Part shown: positions 52,538 to 62,674 of the stretch, piece after piece | Layout: every line of letters begins with the position of its first letter | Numbering within the stretch: position 1 is the stretch's first letter | NCBI RefSeq assembly: GCF_947496515.1 | Contig: NZ_CANMDB010000009.1 | Coordinates: 1 to 64,000, forward strand | Origin: an uncultured Roseobacter sp. | GTDB lineage: Bacteria; Pseudomonadota; Alphaproteobacteria; Rhodobacterales; Rhodobacteraceae | Length of the DNA stretch: 64,000 nucleotides | Direction of reading: 5' to 3' | Made by a program: the position numbers and the translations under genes | The notes under the pieces: generated by a model | What the model saw: only the letters and a program-made list of their open reading frames with translations | Database searches by the model: none | Told to the model about the DNA's origin: nothing

Positions 52538-54819
52538 ACCCCGGCCTCCGCGTCGCGATCCGCCAGCCGCCAGAGTTGGTCGCGCCCGGCCTCATAGGGC
52601 AGGGGCCAGCGCTGGTGCCGGTCGCCGATCTGCGCGCCGGCTCGGAGGGTCCAGTAGGGGTCCGTCAGATGCGGGCGGGCGAGGCAGACCAGATCGGCGC
52701 GCCCCGCCATCAGGATGGAGTTCACGTGATCCGCCTCGAAGATGTTGCCCACCGCCATGGTCGCGATGCCCGCCTCGTTGCGGATCCGGTCCGAGAAGGG
52801 CGTCTGAAACATGCGCCCGTAGACGGGTTTGGCCAGCGTGGAGGTCTGCCCGGCGGAGACGTCGATGATGTCCGCACCCGCCGCCTGGAAGGCACGCGCA
52901 ATCTCCACCGCATCCTCGGGGGTGATGCCGCTCTCGCCCACCCAGTCATTGGCGGAGATGCGCACGGACATCGGTTTTGCCTTGGGCCAGATCGCGCGCA
53001 CGGCCCCGAACACCTCCAGCGGATAGCGCAGACGGTTTTCTAATGTGCCGCCATAAGCGTCCGTCCGGATGTTCGACAGCGGAGAGATGAAGGACGACAG
53101 CAGATACCCATGTGCAGCGTGTAGTTCGATCATATCGAAGCCTGCCCTGTCGGCCATTTGGGCTGCTGCAACGAAATCCTCGCGCACTGCGTCCATGTCG
53201 TCCCGCGTCATGGCGCGAGGCGTTGCGTTTTCCTCCGACCATGGGAGGGCGGAGGCTGAGATCAGATCCCAGTTGCCCTCCGCCAGCGGTGTATCCATCC
53301 CCTCCCAGCCGAGGTTGGTGGACCCTTTCCGCCCGGCATGACCGATCTGGCAACAGATCTTTGCGCCCGTCTCGCGGTGCACGAATGCCGTCAGTCGTCG
53401 CCATGCGGCCTCATGCTCCGGCGCGTAGAGTCCGGGGCAGCCCGGCGTGATCCGCCCGGTCGCCGATATGCAGGTCATTTCCGTATAGATGAGCCCCGCG
53501 CCGCCCTTTGCCCGCTCGGCGTAATGGGCGAAATGCCAGTCCGTGGGGCAACCATCCTCGGCTTTGTACTGCGCCATGGGTGAGACCACGATGCGGTTCT
53601 CCAGCGTCATCTCGCGCAACTTGAAGGGTGCGAACATGGGCGCGCGCACTGGCTCTGGCGCAGCACCCGCCTGAACCTGGAGCCATTGCTCGGCGCTCCG
53701 CAGCCAATCGGGATCGCGCAGGCGCAGGTTCTCGTGGCTGATGCGCTGGCTGCGGGTGAGCAGGGAATAGTTGAACTGCACCGGATCCAGCCCGAGATAG
53801 CGCTGCACGTCCTCGAACCACTCCAGCGAGTTGCGGGCCGCCGATTGCAGGCGCAGCACCTCGACGCGGCGGTCCTCCTGATAACGCGCGAAGGCCTGTG
53901 GCAGATCGGCCTCCTCTGTCACGCAATCGGCCAGTGCGATGGCACTTTCCAGCGCGAGCTTGGTGCCAGACCCAATGGAGAAATGCGCCGAGGCCGCCGC
54001 ATCGCCCATCAGCACGATATTCTCGTGGCTCCAGGTCTCGCAGAGCACGCGGGGGAAGTTGATCCACGCAGAGCCGCGAATATGATTGGCGTTGCTCATC
54101 AGCGCATGACCGCCCAGATGCTCTGCAAAGATCTCCTCGCAAACCGCGATGCTGTCGGCCTGGCTCATCTCTCCGAAACCGTAAGCGTTCCACGTCTTCT
54201 CATCGGTCTCCACGATGAAGGTCGCCGTATCTGCATCGAACTGATAAGCGTGCGCCCAAAGCCAGCCCTTGTCTGTCTCCTCGAAGATGAAGGTGAAGGC
54301 GTCGTCGAATTTCTGGTGCGTGCCCAGCCAGACGAACTTGCAGGCGCGCATGTCGATCTGTGGTTTGAAGCGGTCCTCGAACGCCCCCCGCGCGACGGAG
54401 TTCAGCCCGTCCGAGGCGACCACGATACCATAGTTCGCCGCAAACGCCGCGACGCTGTCCACGGTATGCTCGAACACCAGTTTCACACCCAGTTCGCGCG
54501 CGCGGTCCTGCAAGAGCAACAGCAGCGTCTTGCGCCCGATCCCGCAGAACCCATGGCCCGTCGACAGCTGCCGCGACCCCCGGTAATGCACGGCGATATC
54601 GTCCCAGTAGGCAAAGTGATCTCGGATCGCCTTGGCGCTCACAGGATCGTTCTGCATCAGCCGGTCGAGCGTTTCGTCCGACAGCACGACACCCCAGCCA
54701 AAGGTATCGTCGGGCTTGTTCCGCTCGAACACGGTCACATCCACGTCAGGCTGCCGCAGTTTCAGGGAAATCGCGCAGTAAAGGCCTGCCGGTCCGCCCC
54801 CCAGACATGCAACGCGCAT
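52534..54819 (-). CDS. 2-Aminobenzoyl-CoA monooxygenase/reductase-type fusion
   Basis: This 761-residue two-domain flavoenzyme has residues 1 to about 375 as a FAD monooxygenase ([55 protein letters not shown]). Residues about 395-740 are an Old-Yellow-Enzyme FMN domain ([51 protein letters not shown]). This fusion is known as 2-aminobenzoyl-CoA monooxygenase/reductase (ACMR) and as salicylyl-CoA 5-hydroxylase. The nearby CoA ligase and kynureninase favour ACMR, which hydroxylates and reduces 2-aminobenzoyl-CoA to a non-aromatic ring. It is the first gene of the leftward operon. Confidence 0.9.
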   Translation of the reverse strand: MRVACLGGGPAGLYCAISLKLRQPDVDVTVFERNKPDDTFGWGVVLSDETLDRLMQNDPVSAKAIRDHFAYWDDIAVHYRGSRQLSTGHGFCGIGRKTLLLLLQDRARELGVKLVFEHTVDSVAAFAANYGIVVASDGLNSVARGAFEDRFKPQIDMRACKFVWLGTHQKFDDAFTFIFEETDKGWLWAHAYQFDADTATFIVETDEKTWNAYGFGEMSQADSIAVCEEIFAEHLGGHALMSNANHIRGSAWINFPRVLCETWSHENIVLMGDAAASAHFSIGSGTKLALESAIALADCVTEEADLPQAFARYQEDRRVEVLRLQSAARNSLEWFEDVQRYLGLDPVQFNYSLLTRSQRISHENLRLRDPDWLRSAEQWLQVQAGAAPEPVRAPMFAPFKLREMTLENRIVVSPMAQYKAEDGCPTDWHFAHYAERAKGGAGLIYTEMTCISATGRITPGCPGLYAPEHEAAWRRLTAFVHRETGAKICCQIGHAGRKGSTNLGWEGMDTPLAEGNWDLISASALPWSEENATPRAMTRDDMDAVREDFVAAAQMADRAGFDMIELHAAHGYLLSSFISPLSNIRTDAYGGTLENRLRYPLEVFGAVRAIWPKAKPMSVRISANDWVGESGITPEDAVEIARAFQAAGADIIDVSAGQTSTLAKPVYGRMFQTPFSDRIRNEAGIATMAVGNIFEADHVNSILMAGRADLVCLARPHLTDPYWTLRAGAQIGDRHQRWPLPYEAGRDQLWRLADRDAEAGV

Positions 54820-54873
54820 TCGCAGAGTCTCCCGTTGATTGCTTTCCTGACAGCCTATGAGGGCACCTAAACT

Positions 54874-54903
54874 ATTTCAAGTCTGAAATTTTAAGCTTGA
54901 AAT
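54874..54903. promoter_or_regulatory. Palindromic operator between the anthranilate operon and the Trp dioxygenase gene
   Basis: ATTTCAAG (54874-54881) is inverted in CTTGAAAT (54896-54903) with a 14-base spacer. Overlapping it, ATTTCA (54874-54879) pairs with TGAAAT (54884-54889) around AGTC. The block sits in the only AT-rich part of the 169-base divergent spacer. Size and symmetry suit a MarR dimer. The MarR encoded in the leftward operon is the obvious candidate, controlling both directions. Confidence 0.6.
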
Positions 54904-54988
54904 ATATAGCCAGTCGCTCTTGAATGCCGGCACACAGTGGGCCACCGTGGTCAGCGCGGGCGAGCCCAGCCTCAGCAAGAGTAAACCG

Positions 54989-55822
54989 ATGACCGATGCC
55001 TTTGATCCCGAAGAAGACGGCGCGCAGATGTCCTTTGCCAAGGACATGACATACGGTGATTACCTCGGCATGGATGGCCTGCTGGCTGCGGCACAACCGT
55101 TGTCGAACGCCCATGACGAGATGCTCTTTATCGTGCAGCACCAGACCTCCGAGCTGTGGATGCGGCTCGTGCTGCACGAGCTGACCTCCGCCCGGGTGCT
55201 GATGCTGGAGGGGCGCACCCAGGAGGTTTTCAAGATGCTGTCTCGGGTCGCGCGGATCTTTGAGCAACTGAACAACGCATGGGATGTTCTGAGGACCATG
55301 ACGCCGAGCGACTACACCGCCTTTCGCGACGATCTGGGGCAGTCATCGGGGTTTCAGTCGCACCAGTATCGGCTGATCGAGTTCATTCTGGGCAACCGCA
55401 ACCGGGCCATGATGAAAGTGCACGAGCACCGGACAGAGCTGCACCGCATGCTCACCCATGAGCTGACGCAGCCCTCGCTCTACCACGCGGCACTGCGCCT
55501 GCTGGAGACGGAGACAGACAGCCGGTTCGATCCCGCGTGCTATCGCATGGACGCGCCGCATCAGGCGGACCCCGCGATCATGGAGGCCTGGAGCCACATC
55601 TACCGCGACCCGCAGGCGCATTGGACCCTCTATGATCTGGCGGAAAAGCTGGTGGATCTGGAAGACTACTTTCGCCGCTGGCGGTTCAATCACGTCACCA
55701 CGGTCGAGCGGATCATCGGTTTCAAACGGGGCACTGGCGGGACCAGCGGCGTGACTTATCTGCGACGGATGCTGGAGGTCGAGCTATTCCCGGAACTATG
55801 GCACCTGCGCGGAGGACTGTGA
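54989..55822 (+). CDS. kynA: Tryptophan 2,3-dioxygenase
   Basis: The protein has 277 residues, the usual length for bacterial TDO. MTYGDYLGMDGLLAAAQPLSNAHDEMLFIVQHQTSELWMRLVLHEL holds the distal haem-pocket histidine region. GFQSHQYRLIEFILGNRN and YFRRWRFNHVTTVERIIGFKRGTGGTSGVTYLRR (proximal histidine and substrate loop) complete the family pattern. It opens the indole ring of tryptophan to N-formylkynurenine. I chose ATG 54989. The stop shares a base with the kynureninase start. Divergent from the anthranilate operon. Confidence 0.96.
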   Translation: MTDAFDPEEDGAQMSFAKDMTYGDYLGMDGLLAAAQPLSNAHDEMLFIVQHQTSELWMRLVLHELTSARVLMLEGRTQEVFKMLSRVARIFEQLNNAWDVLRTMTPSDYTAFRDDLGQSSGFQSHQYRLIEFILGNRNRAMMKVHEHRTELHRMLTHELTQPSLYHAALRLLETETDSRFDPACYRMDAPHQADPAIMEAWSHIYRDPQAHWTLYDLAEKLVDLEDYFRRWRFNHVTTVERIIGFKRGTGGTSGVTYLRRMLEVELFPELWHLRGGL

Positions 55823-57009
55823 TGACCCTGCCCCTCAAACATTTTTTCGAGCTGCCCGAGGGTATCTTGTACCTCGACGGAAACTCTCTGGGCCCGTTGC
55901 CGAAAGGGGTCGCCGAAAAGGTGCAGGCGGCCGTCATGCAGGAATGGGGCGAGACGCTCATCGGTGGCTGGAACCAGTGTGGCTGGATGGCGCAGCCCGG
56001 TCGGGTCGGCGACCGGGTGGGCCGTCTGATCGGCGCGCCTGAGGGCAGTGTGGTGATGGGCGATACGCTCTCGATCAAGGTGTTTCAGGCGTTGGCAGCC
56101 GCCTTGGCGATGCGCCCGGATCGGCGGGTGATCCTGTCGGATACGGGCAACTTTCCCACAGATCTCTATATGGCCGAGGGGCTGATCGCCCTGAAGAACG
56201 CGGGCTACACGCTGCGGACGGTCGCCCCGGAGGACGTGGCGGATGCCATAGACCACCAAACCGCCGCCGTGATGCTGACGGAAGTCGATTACCGCACCGG
56301 GCGCAAACATGACATGACAGAGATCACCCGCCGGGCGCAGGACGCGGGCGCTGTGATGATCTGGGATCTGGCCCATAGCGCCGGGGCGCTGGAGGTCGAT
56401 CTGACCGCTGCCGGATGCGAGTTCGCCGTGGGCTGCACCTACAAGTACCTCAACGGTGGACCGGGCGCGCCTGCGTTCATCTACGTGCGCCCGGATCTGA
56501 CCTTGAAGGTGGAACCGGCGCTGGCGGGCTGGCTGGGACATCGCGCGCCCTTCGACTTTGATCCCAGCTACACGCCCGCGCCTTCTGTCGAGCGGATGCG
56601 CGTCGGCACACCGCCCGTGTTGCAGATGACCGCGCTGGAAGAGGCGCTGAAGCTCTGGGACGATGTGGATATGGCGGAACTCCGCCAGACCTCACTGGCA
56701 CTGTCGGAGATGTTCATCGCAGAGGTCGAGGCCGGTTGCCCGGACCTGCAGCTGGTCAGCCCCCGGGATGGCGCGCAGCGCGGCTCTCAGGTGTCCTTTG
56801 CGTTTGAGCATGGCTACGCGGCCATGCAGGCGCTCATCGCGCGCGGCGTGATCGGGGACTTTCGCGCGCCGGACGTGATGCGCTTTGGCTTCACGCCGCT
56901 CTATCTGGATGAAAACGACGTCCGCGCTGCCGCCGCGATTCTGACAGAGGTGATCCGCGACGGCCTGTGGGATGACCCGGCCTATCAGCGGAAAGGCGCG
57001 GTGACGTGA
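55822..57009 (+). CDS. kynU: Kynureninase
   Basis: This 395-residue PLP enzyme has YLDGNSLGPLPKGVAEKV near the start, VLSDTGNFPTDLYMAEGL near 105, DLAHSAGALEVDL near 190, and the PLP lysine Lys208 in CTYKYLNGGPGAPAFIYV. It splits kynurenine to anthranilate and alanine. The ATG at 55822 overlaps the dioxygenase stop (TGATG). Its product anthranilate is the substrate of the CoA ligase in the divergent operon. The formamidase needed between the two encoded steps is not in the window. Confidence 0.96.
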   Translation: MTLPLKHFFELPEGILYLDGNSLGPLPKGVAEKVQAAVMQEWGETLIGGWNQCGWMAQPGRVGDRVGRLIGAPEGSVVMGDTLSIKVFQALAAALAMRPDRRVILSDTGNFPTDLYMAEGLIALKNAGYTLRTVAPEDVADAIDHQTAAVMLTEVDYRTGRKHDMTEITRRAQDAGAVMIWDLAHSAGALEVDLTAAGCEFAVGCTYKYLNGGPGAPAFIYVRPDLTLKVEPALAGWLGHRAPFDFDPSYTPAPSVERMRVGTPPVLQMTALEEALKLWDDVDMAELRQTSLALSEMFIAEVEAGCPDLQLVSPRDGAQRGSQVSFAFEHGYAAMQALIARGVIGDFRAPDVMRFGFTPLYLDENDVRAAAAILTEVIRDGLWDDPAYQRKGAVT

Positions 57010-57225
57010 AACGGCGCCTCTGCATTGATGGGAATTCTCTCTATTGTTAACTTGATCACATATTGTACGACGGCTTTTGATTACCAGAGACATTCCAGGC
57101 CAGAACGGCCTTCATTGACCAGTATCGGCAAAACAGCTTAAGCCGGGCCCGATGGGGCCTTAGGGTGTGGGCAACAGACCGTGTTGGCACGCTGTGCCGG
57201 CGCATCGAACGGACGGGTGAGACGG

Positions 57226-58956
57226 ATGCAGACTTCGATCATAAAAGCGGGCCGCAAAGAGCTGCGCCGCGTGCGCAAGCGCAGCCGTGGGCTTTACTGG
57301 GCAGTGGGGCTGTTCAGCCTCTTTGCCAACCTGCTGATGTTGACCGGGCCGCTCTACATGCTGCAGGTCTACGACCGGGTGCTGTCTTCGGGGTCGCAGG
57401 AAACGCTGCTGGCGCTCTCGATGATCGTGATTTTCATGTACGCGATCATGGGGCTGATGGAATATGTCCGAGGCCGGGTGATGGCCCGTGTGGGTGCGCG
57501 GTTCCAGGATGCGCTGGATCGCCGGGTGTTCGACGCGGTGGTCCGCAAGTCGGTTGTCGCTCCGGACGTGAAAACAGAAACCGGGCTGGCGGATCTGGAA
57601 TCGGTGCAGCGGCTGATGACCTCGCCGGTGCTGATGGCTGCATTTGATCTGCCGTGGACACCGGTGTTCTTTGCCGGAATTTTTCTGTTTCACCCACTGT
57701 TGGGCTATTTTGCGGTCTGCGGTGCTGTGGCACTGATCCTGATCGCGCTGGCCAACCAGCTGCTGTCGCGCGAGCCGCAGGCCAGCGCCAGCCACGCGGG
57801 CCATGTGGCCACGCAGATGTCCGATCAGATCCGCAAGGAATCCGAGATGGTGCAGGCCATGGGCATGCGCGATGCAGCCTTCGCCCGCTGGCAAAAGGCC
57901 CGCGGGCATTCCCTCAGCCGTCAGATGGAGGCGACGGATGTTACCGGTGTGTTCACCTCCCTCACCAAGACACTGCGGCTTTTGCTGCAATCGGCCATGC
58001 TGGGCATCGGTGCCTATCTGGTGCTACAGGGCGAGATGACGGCCGGTGCGATGATCGCGGGCTCTATCCTGCTGGGCCGCGCGTTGGCCCCGGTGGAACT
58101 GGCGCTCAATCAATGGCCGATCGTGCAACGCGCGATGAAGGGCTGGGAAAACCTCAGCGAGCTGCTGGGAGCCGTCCCCGAAGAACAGGAGCGCACGCCG
58201 CTGCCAGTGCCCAAGGCAAACCTCTCCGTCAAAGTGCTGAGCGTGGTGCCGCCGGGTGAGCGTACGCCGTCGCTCAAATCCCTGTCGTTCGAGGTAAAGC
58301 CCGGGCAGGCGGTGGGTGTCATTGGTCCCTCCGGTGCGGGTAAATCGACCCTCGCGCGGGCGCTCACCGGCGTGTGGGCACCTACCGCGGGGTCCATCCG
58401 GCTCGACGGGGCGACGTTGGCGCAATACCCGCCGCATGTGCTGGGTAAGCACATCGGGTATCTGCCCCAGCGGGTGCAGCTGTTTGATGGTACGATCGCC
58501 GACAACATCGCCCGGCTTGAAGGCACACCGGATCCGGCAAAAGTGGTGGAGGCTGCTCAAAAGGCGGCAGCGCACCAGATGATCCTCGATCTGCCCAACG
58601 GCTATGACACCATCGTGTCGGCGGCCCAGTCACGGCTGTCGGGCGGTCAGATGCAGCGCATTGGCCTTGCGCGCGCGCTCTACAGCGATCCGGTTCTGGT
58701 GGTGCTGGATGAGCCGAACTCCAACCTCGACAACGATGGCAGCAACGCGCTGAATGCCGCCATCCGGGGTTTGAAGCAAAAAGGCAGCTCCGTCTTGATC
58801 ATGGCCCACCGGCCCGCCGCCATTCAGGAGTGTGACACGCTGCTGGTGCTGGATCAGGGCGCGCGCACCGCGTTCGGGCCCAAGGATGAGGTGCTGAAAG
58901 GCATGGTCAAGAACCACAAGCAGATCAAGAAAGCCACCGCAGGAGGTGTGTCATGA
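57226..58956 (+). CDS. Type I secretion ABC permease/ATPase (PrtD/HlyB type)
   Basis: This 576-residue exporter half has an N-terminal membrane domain of about six helices starting [31 protein letters not shown], a hallmark of PrtD-type transporters. There is no N-terminal C39 peptidase or C39-like domain. The nucleotide-binding domain has Walker [10 protein letters not shown] near 375, signature [16 protein letters not shown] near 480 and Walker [17 protein letters not shown]. The start ATG 57226 follows GGTGAG. It overlaps the membrane-fusion gene by four bases. No substrate or TolC gene is adjacent. Confidence 0.92.
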   Translation: MQTSIIKAGRKELRRVRKRSRGLYWAVGLFSLFANLLMLTGPLYMLQVYDRVLSSGSQETLLALSMIVIFMYAIMGLMEYVRGRVMARVGARFQDALDRRVFDAVVRKSVVAPDVKTETGLADLESVQRLMTSPVLMAAFDLPWTPVFFAGIFLFHPLLGYFAVCGAVALILIALANQLLSREPQASASHAGHVATQMSDQIRKESEMVQAMGMRDAAFARWQKARGHSLSRQMEATDVTGVFTSLTKTLRLLLQSAMLGIGAYLVLQGEMTAGAMIAGSILLGRALAPVELALNQWPIVQRAMKGWENLSELLGAVPEEQERTPLPVPKANLSVKVLSVVPPGERTPSLKSLSFEVKPGQAVGVIGPSGAGKSTLARALTGVWAPTAGSIRLDGATLAQYPPHVLGKHIGYLPQRVQLFDGTIADNIARLEGTPDPAKVVEAAQKAAAHQMILDLPNGYDTIVSAAQSRLSGGQMQRIGLARALYSDPVLVVLDEPNSNLDNDGSNALNAAIRGLKQKGSSVLIMAHRPAAIQECDTLLVLDQGARTAFGPKDEVLKGMVKNHKQIKKATAGGVS

Positions 58957-60257
58957 GCGAGACATCCGATTGGTCCGCCCGCAAACCGCTGATCCTGGGG
59001 TTTCTGGGGCTTATCGCGCTGGTGGGTGGCTTTGGAACCTGGGCGGTCCTGTCTCAGATCTCGGGCGCCGTGGTCTCCTCCGGCCGGTTCGAGGTGGATC
59101 GCAACCGCCAGATCGTCCAGCACGAAACGGGCGGGACGGTGGCCGACATTCTGGTGGATGAAGGCGATACCGTCGCCGCCGGTGACCTGCTGCTGCAGCT
59201 CGACGGTGCTCAGCTAACCTCTCGTCTGGTGATCGTGGAGGACCAGCTTTATGAGCTGAAGGCCCGCCGTGCCCGGCTGGAAGCGGAGCGTGACGAGGCG
59301 GACGCCCTGGACCTTGACGATGATCTTCTGGAGGCGGGCAAGCTCGATGTGGATGTGCAGGAGCTGATCACCGGGCAACGGAACCTCTTCAACGCGCGCC
59401 GCGATTCGGTCGCGCAGGAAATCGACCAGCTCTCCAAACGTGCCAGCCAGATCCGCAGTCAGATCGTCGGCATTGAGGCGCAGGAAGTATCGCTGTCCAA
59501 GCAGCTCGACCTGATTGAACTGGAACTGGCAAACCAGCAGTCGCTGCTGGAACGCCAGCTGACCCAGGCGGGCACGGTCCTCAGCCTGCAGCGCGAATCC
59601 GCACGGCTCAACGGTCAGCTGGGAGAGCTGGCGGCCTCCAAGGCGCAGGCGGAGGGGCGCATCACCGAGATCGACATCGAACGGCTCAAGCTGTCCACCG
59701 GCACGCGCGAGGAGGCGATCACGCAGCTGAGGGATCTGCGCGCGCGCGAGCTGGAACTGGCGGAGCAAAGCAATGCCCTGCGGGAGGAAATCGACCGCCT
59801 GGGCATCCGAGCGCCTGTCTCTGGCGTGATCTACGGGATGCAGGTGCGCACACCACGCTCGGTCATTCGTGCTGCGGAACCGGTGATGTTCCTCGTGCCG
59901 CAGGATCGGCCTCTGGTGATCGCGGCGCGGGTCGATCTCATCCATATTGACCAGCTGGTGGCGGGTCAGGACGTTACCTTGCGGCTCTCGGCACTGGATC
60001 AGCGCACCACGCCGGAGCTCTTCGGCAGTGTGACCCAAATCTCCGCCGATGCGTTTGAGGATGAGGCAACAGGACAAAGCTATTACCGCGCCGAAATCGT
60101 GCTGAACGAGGGCGAGGCCGACAAGCTGGCCGAAGGTACCGTGCTGATCCCCGGCATGCCGGTGGAAGCCTATATCAAGACGGGTGACCGTACGCCGCTC
60201 GCGTATCTGGTCAAACCGCTGACCGACTACTTCGTCCGGGCCTTTCGCGAAAGCTGA
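58953..60257 (+). CDS. Type I secretion membrane-fusion protein (HlyD/PrtE family)
   Basis: The protein has 434 residues. One N-terminal membrane helix ([32 protein letters not shown]) is followed by a lipoyl half-motif ([27 protein letters not shown]). A long coiled coil (about 85-285, Leu/Gln/Glu-rich) and the C-terminal beta-barrel with [21 protein letters not shown] complete the adaptor architecture. It links the ABC exporter to an outer-membrane TolC-type channel. Overlaps the ATPase gene by four bases (ATGA). Confidence 0.92.
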   Translation: MSETSDWSARKPLILGFLGLIALVGGFGTWAVLSQISGAVVSSGRFEVDRNRQIVQHETGGTVADILVDEGDTVAAGDLLLQLDGAQLTSRLVIVEDQLYELKARRARLEAERDEADALDLDDDLLEAGKLDVDVQELITGQRNLFNARRDSVAQEIDQLSKRASQIRSQIVGIEAQEVSLSKQLDLIELELANQQSLLERQLTQAGTVLSLQRESARLNGQLGELAASKAQAEGRITEIDIERLKLSTGTREEAITQLRDLRARELELAEQSNALREEIDRLGIRAPVSGVIYGMQVRTPRSVIRAAEPVMFLVPQDRPLVIAARVDLIHIDQLVAGQDVTLRLSALDQRTTPELFGSVTQISADAFEDEATGQSYYRAEIVLNEGEADKLAEGTVLIPGMPVEAYIKTGDRTPLAYLVKPLTDYFVRAFRES

Positions 60258-60274
60258 GCAGCGCTTCGGCGATG

Positions 60275-60388
60275 CAGGGTTTTTCGAAAACCCTGTTGTA
60301 ACCCCCGCTCGAGCGGGGGTGGCTGCCTGGCAGCGTCAGCGCTGACTATCCCGTAGGCGCTGACACAAGGTTTTTCGAAAAACCTTGT
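60275..60388. repeat. Cluster of four perfect palindromes after the secretion operon
   Basis: Within 114 bases lie: CAGGGTTTT with a 3-base TCG loop and its complement (60275-60295), a 20-bp palindrome built on ACCCCCGCTC (60301-60320), GTCAGCGCTGAC (60335-60346), and a 24-bp perfect palindrome with half-site ACAAGGTTTTTC (60365-60388). The first and last share the GGTTTTTCGAAAA core and could be two copies of one dispersed element. They lie between the plus-strand secretion operon and the converging LOG-family gene, where both transcripts must end. Confidence 0.75.
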
Positions 60389-60446
60389 TCCGCGCGCCGT
60401 GATCGCAGTCAAACGGATCCTTCTCGCTGGCTTAGCCTTATTAACT

Positions 60447-61286
60447 TTACCGACCCGGAATGCTGTCGCGTGCCGGAAGGTCCTGCCAAGTCTCGATGAG
60501 CCGCACTGCCTCGGCAGCGTCATCGACAAAACGGAACAGCGACAGATCCTCCTGCGAGATGGTGCCCGCATCGGCCAGTGCGTCCCAGTCGAGGATCCAT
60601 TCCCAGAACGCCTTGCCAAAAAGCAGGACAGGCACCGGCTGCATCCGCCCGGTCTGGATCAGCGTCAGCGTTTCGAAAAGCTCGTCCAAGGTCCCGAACC
60701 CGCCGGGAAAGACGCAAATCGCCCGCGCCCGCATCAGGAAGTGCATCTTGCGCAGGGCAAAGTAGTGGAAGTTGAAACATAGCTCGGGCGTGACATAAGC
60801 GTTGGGCGCCTGCTCGTGGGGTAGCACGATGTTCAGCCCGATGGACTTGCCGCCTGCCTCCTGTGCGCCGCGGTTGCCGGCCTCCATCACGCCGGGCCCG
60901 CCGCCGGTGACGACGACGTTCTCGCGCCCGCCGGTCTCCAGGCTCTGGAGCGTCATCAGCCGCGAGAATTCCTGCGCGACGGTGTAGAACCGCGACAGAT
61001 CCGCCAATGTCTTTGTGCGCGCCTCGTCCTTTCGGTCGGGTGCGGGGATCCGTGCGCCGCCGAACAGGACGATGGTGCTGGTGATCCCTTGGGCGTCCAG
61101 CATCATCTCTGGCTTGAGCAACTCCAGCTGCAGCCGGACAGGGCGCAGCTCCTCCCGGCACAGGAAATCCTCATCGGCAAAGGCCAGACGGTAGGCCGGT
61201 GCGCGGGTTTGCGGCGTATCGGGAACCTCTCGCGTTGCCGCACGGTCGGTCGGCGCATCGCGCAGGGGATGGCGGGGTCGGTTCAT
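60447..61286 (-). CDS. LOG-family nucleotide 5'-monophosphate phosphoribohydrolase
   Basis: The protein has 279 residues. STIVLFGGARIPAP near residue 70, NVVVTGGGPGVMEAGNRGAQEAGGKSIGLNIVLPHE near 122, YFALRKMHFLMRARAICVFPGGFGTLDELFETLTLIQTG near 175 (the RK...PGGxGTxxE signature) and LFGKAFWEWILDW match the TIGR00730/LOG family. The annotation 'lysine decarboxylase' often attached to it is wrong; characterised members release the base from cytokinin or purine nucleoside monophosphates. The N-terminal extension of about 60 residues is of the longer type. Stand-alone gene, divergent from dapD. Confidence 0.9.
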   Translation of the reverse strand: MNRPRHPLRDAPTDRAATREVPDTPQTRAPAYRLAFADEDFLCREELRPVRLQLELLKPEMMLDAQGITSTIVLFGGARIPAPDRKDEARTKTLADLSRFYTVAQEFSRLMTLQSLETGGRENVVVTGGGPGVMEAGNRGAQEAGGKSIGLNIVLPHEQAPNAYVTPELCFNFHYFALRKMHFLMRARAICVFPGGFGTLDELFETLTLIQTGRMQPVPVLLFGKAFWEWILDWDALADAGTISQEDLSLFRFVDDAAEAVRLIETWQDLPARDSIPGR

Positions 61287-61464
61287 CTGACAGTCTCCGA
61301 TTGGCTCTTTTCCGGCAGGGGCGCATGTTGTGGCACAAGTTGCAATTGAATTGATTTAGATTTCACGAAAGGCGTGTGCATTTCGCGGCACCTCAAGCCA
61401 ACGCCGTTGAAGCTTTGGCCCGGCGAGGATAGAAGCGGCAAAATCATTTCGGATCGGAGCCATC

Positions 61465-62292
61465 ATGTCCAACGCCCAGCTTGAAACCGCCATCGAAGCC
61501 GCATGGGACGCGCGCGACACCATCACGCCGACCACAGGCGGCGAAACACGCGAGGCCATCGAGGAGACGCTGGCAGCGCTCGACAGCGGGACACTCCGCG
61601 TGGCGGAGCCTCGCGACGGCGGGGATTGGCACGTGAACCAATGGGCCAAAAAGGCGGTGCTCTTGGGGTTCCGGATCAAGGACATGGAGATCCAGCCCGG
61701 TGGCCCGCAGGGTGGCGGCTGGTGGGACAAGGTGGACAGCAAGTTCGCGGGCTGGGGTGACAATCAGTGGAAGGCCGCCGGTTTCCGGGCCGTGCCCAAC
61801 TGCGTGGTGCGCAAATCGGCCTATATCGCGCCGGGCGTGGTGCTGATGCCCTCCTTTGTGAACCTCGGCGCCTATGTGGACAGCGGCACCATGGTGGACA
61901 CTTGGGCGACGGTTGGTTCCTGTGCCCAGATCGGCAAGAACGTGCACCTGTCGGGCGGTGTCGGCATCGGTGGCGTGCTGGAGCCGATGCAGGCTGGCCC
62001 CACCATCATCGAGGACGATTGTTTTATCGGTGCGCGGTCCGAAGTGGTCGAAGGGTGCATCGTGCGCGAAGGCTCGGTGCTGGGCATGGGTGTTTTCATC
62101 GGCAAATCCACCAAGATCGTGGACCGTGAGACGGGCGAGTTCACCTATGGCGAAGTGCCCGCAGGCTCGGTCGTGGTGGCAGGATCCATGCCGTCGAAGA
62201 ACGGCGTGAACCTTTACTGCGCGGTGATCGTCAAGAAGGTGGATGCGCAGACCCGTTCCAAGACCTCGATCAACGAACTGTTGCGCGACTGA
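61465..62292 (+). CDS. dapD: 2,3,4,5-Tetrahydropyridine-2,6-dicarboxylate N-succinyltransferase
   Basis: This 275-residue left-handed beta-helix acyltransferase has the usual length. [36 protein letters not shown], then hexapeptide repeats ([46 protein letters not shown]) and [24 protein letters not shown] at the end are all family landmarks. It transfers succinyl from succinyl-CoA to tetrahydrodipicolinate in lysine/diaminopimelate synthesis. It begins the dapD-small gene-dapE operon. Confidence 0.97.
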   Translation: MSNAQLETAIEAAWDARDTITPTTGGETREAIEETLAALDSGTLRVAEPRDGGDWHVNQWAKKAVLLGFRIKDMEIQPGGPQGGGWWDKVDSKFAGWGDNQWKAAGFRAVPNCVVRKSAYIAPGVVLMPSFVNLGAYVDSGTMVDTWATVGSCAQIGKNVHLSGGVGIGGVLEPMQAGPTIIEDDCFIGARSEVVEGCIVREGSVLGMGVFIGKSTKIVDRETGEFTYGEVPAGSVVVAGSMPSKNGVNLYCAVIVKKVDAQTRSKTSINELLRD

Positions 62293-62298
62293 CGGGCG

Positions 62299-62658
62299 AT
62301 GGCCAACCCGAAAAAACCCTCTCGCCAGCAGGTCTATACGCTGGTCGTACAGATCGGTCGCAAGGCCGGGGATGGCCTGCCCGAGGGGGCGAGCGGTGCG
62401 GGGCTCGTGGTTTTTGCCAGCGGTGTGGACGAGGCCGAAGCCGTGCGCGAGACGGTCGCCGTGCTGAAACAGGCGGAGACGGCGCCGCTGGATGTCACGG
62501 GCTATGGCACGCTGGCCGAACGGCAGGCCGAAGGTCATGAGATCAGCGAAGAAGAACAGGGTCTGATGCAGCGCGCGCTTGATGAAAACGCCGTCATAAT
62601 CGCGCAGATGGAGCCCTTTTACGGCGACGCGCCCGACCCGGACGCGACCCTTCAGTGA
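62299..62658 (+). CDS. Uncharacterised 119-residue protein between dapD and dapE
   Basis: The gene starts seven bases after dapD and ends 16 bases before dapE. The product ([72 protein letters not shown]) is a small soluble alpha/beta protein without signal peptide, membrane segment or cysteine. I do not recognise a characterised family. Position suggests a link to diaminopimelate synthesis or only shared transcription. The clean frame, spacing and codon use support a real gene. Confidence 0.75.
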   Translation: MANPKKPSRQQVYTLVVQIGRKAGDGLPEGASGAGLVVFASGVDEAEAVRETVAVLKQAETAPLDVTGYGTLAERQAEGHEISEEEQGLMQRALDENAVIIAQMEPFYGDAPDPDATLQ

Positions 62659-62674
62659 ACCGAAAGGCAGCGAT

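Noticed and set aside
60447-61286. Lysine decarboxylase
   Set aside because: The PGGxGTxxE signature belongs to LOG-type phosphoribohydrolases; no PLP-binding features.
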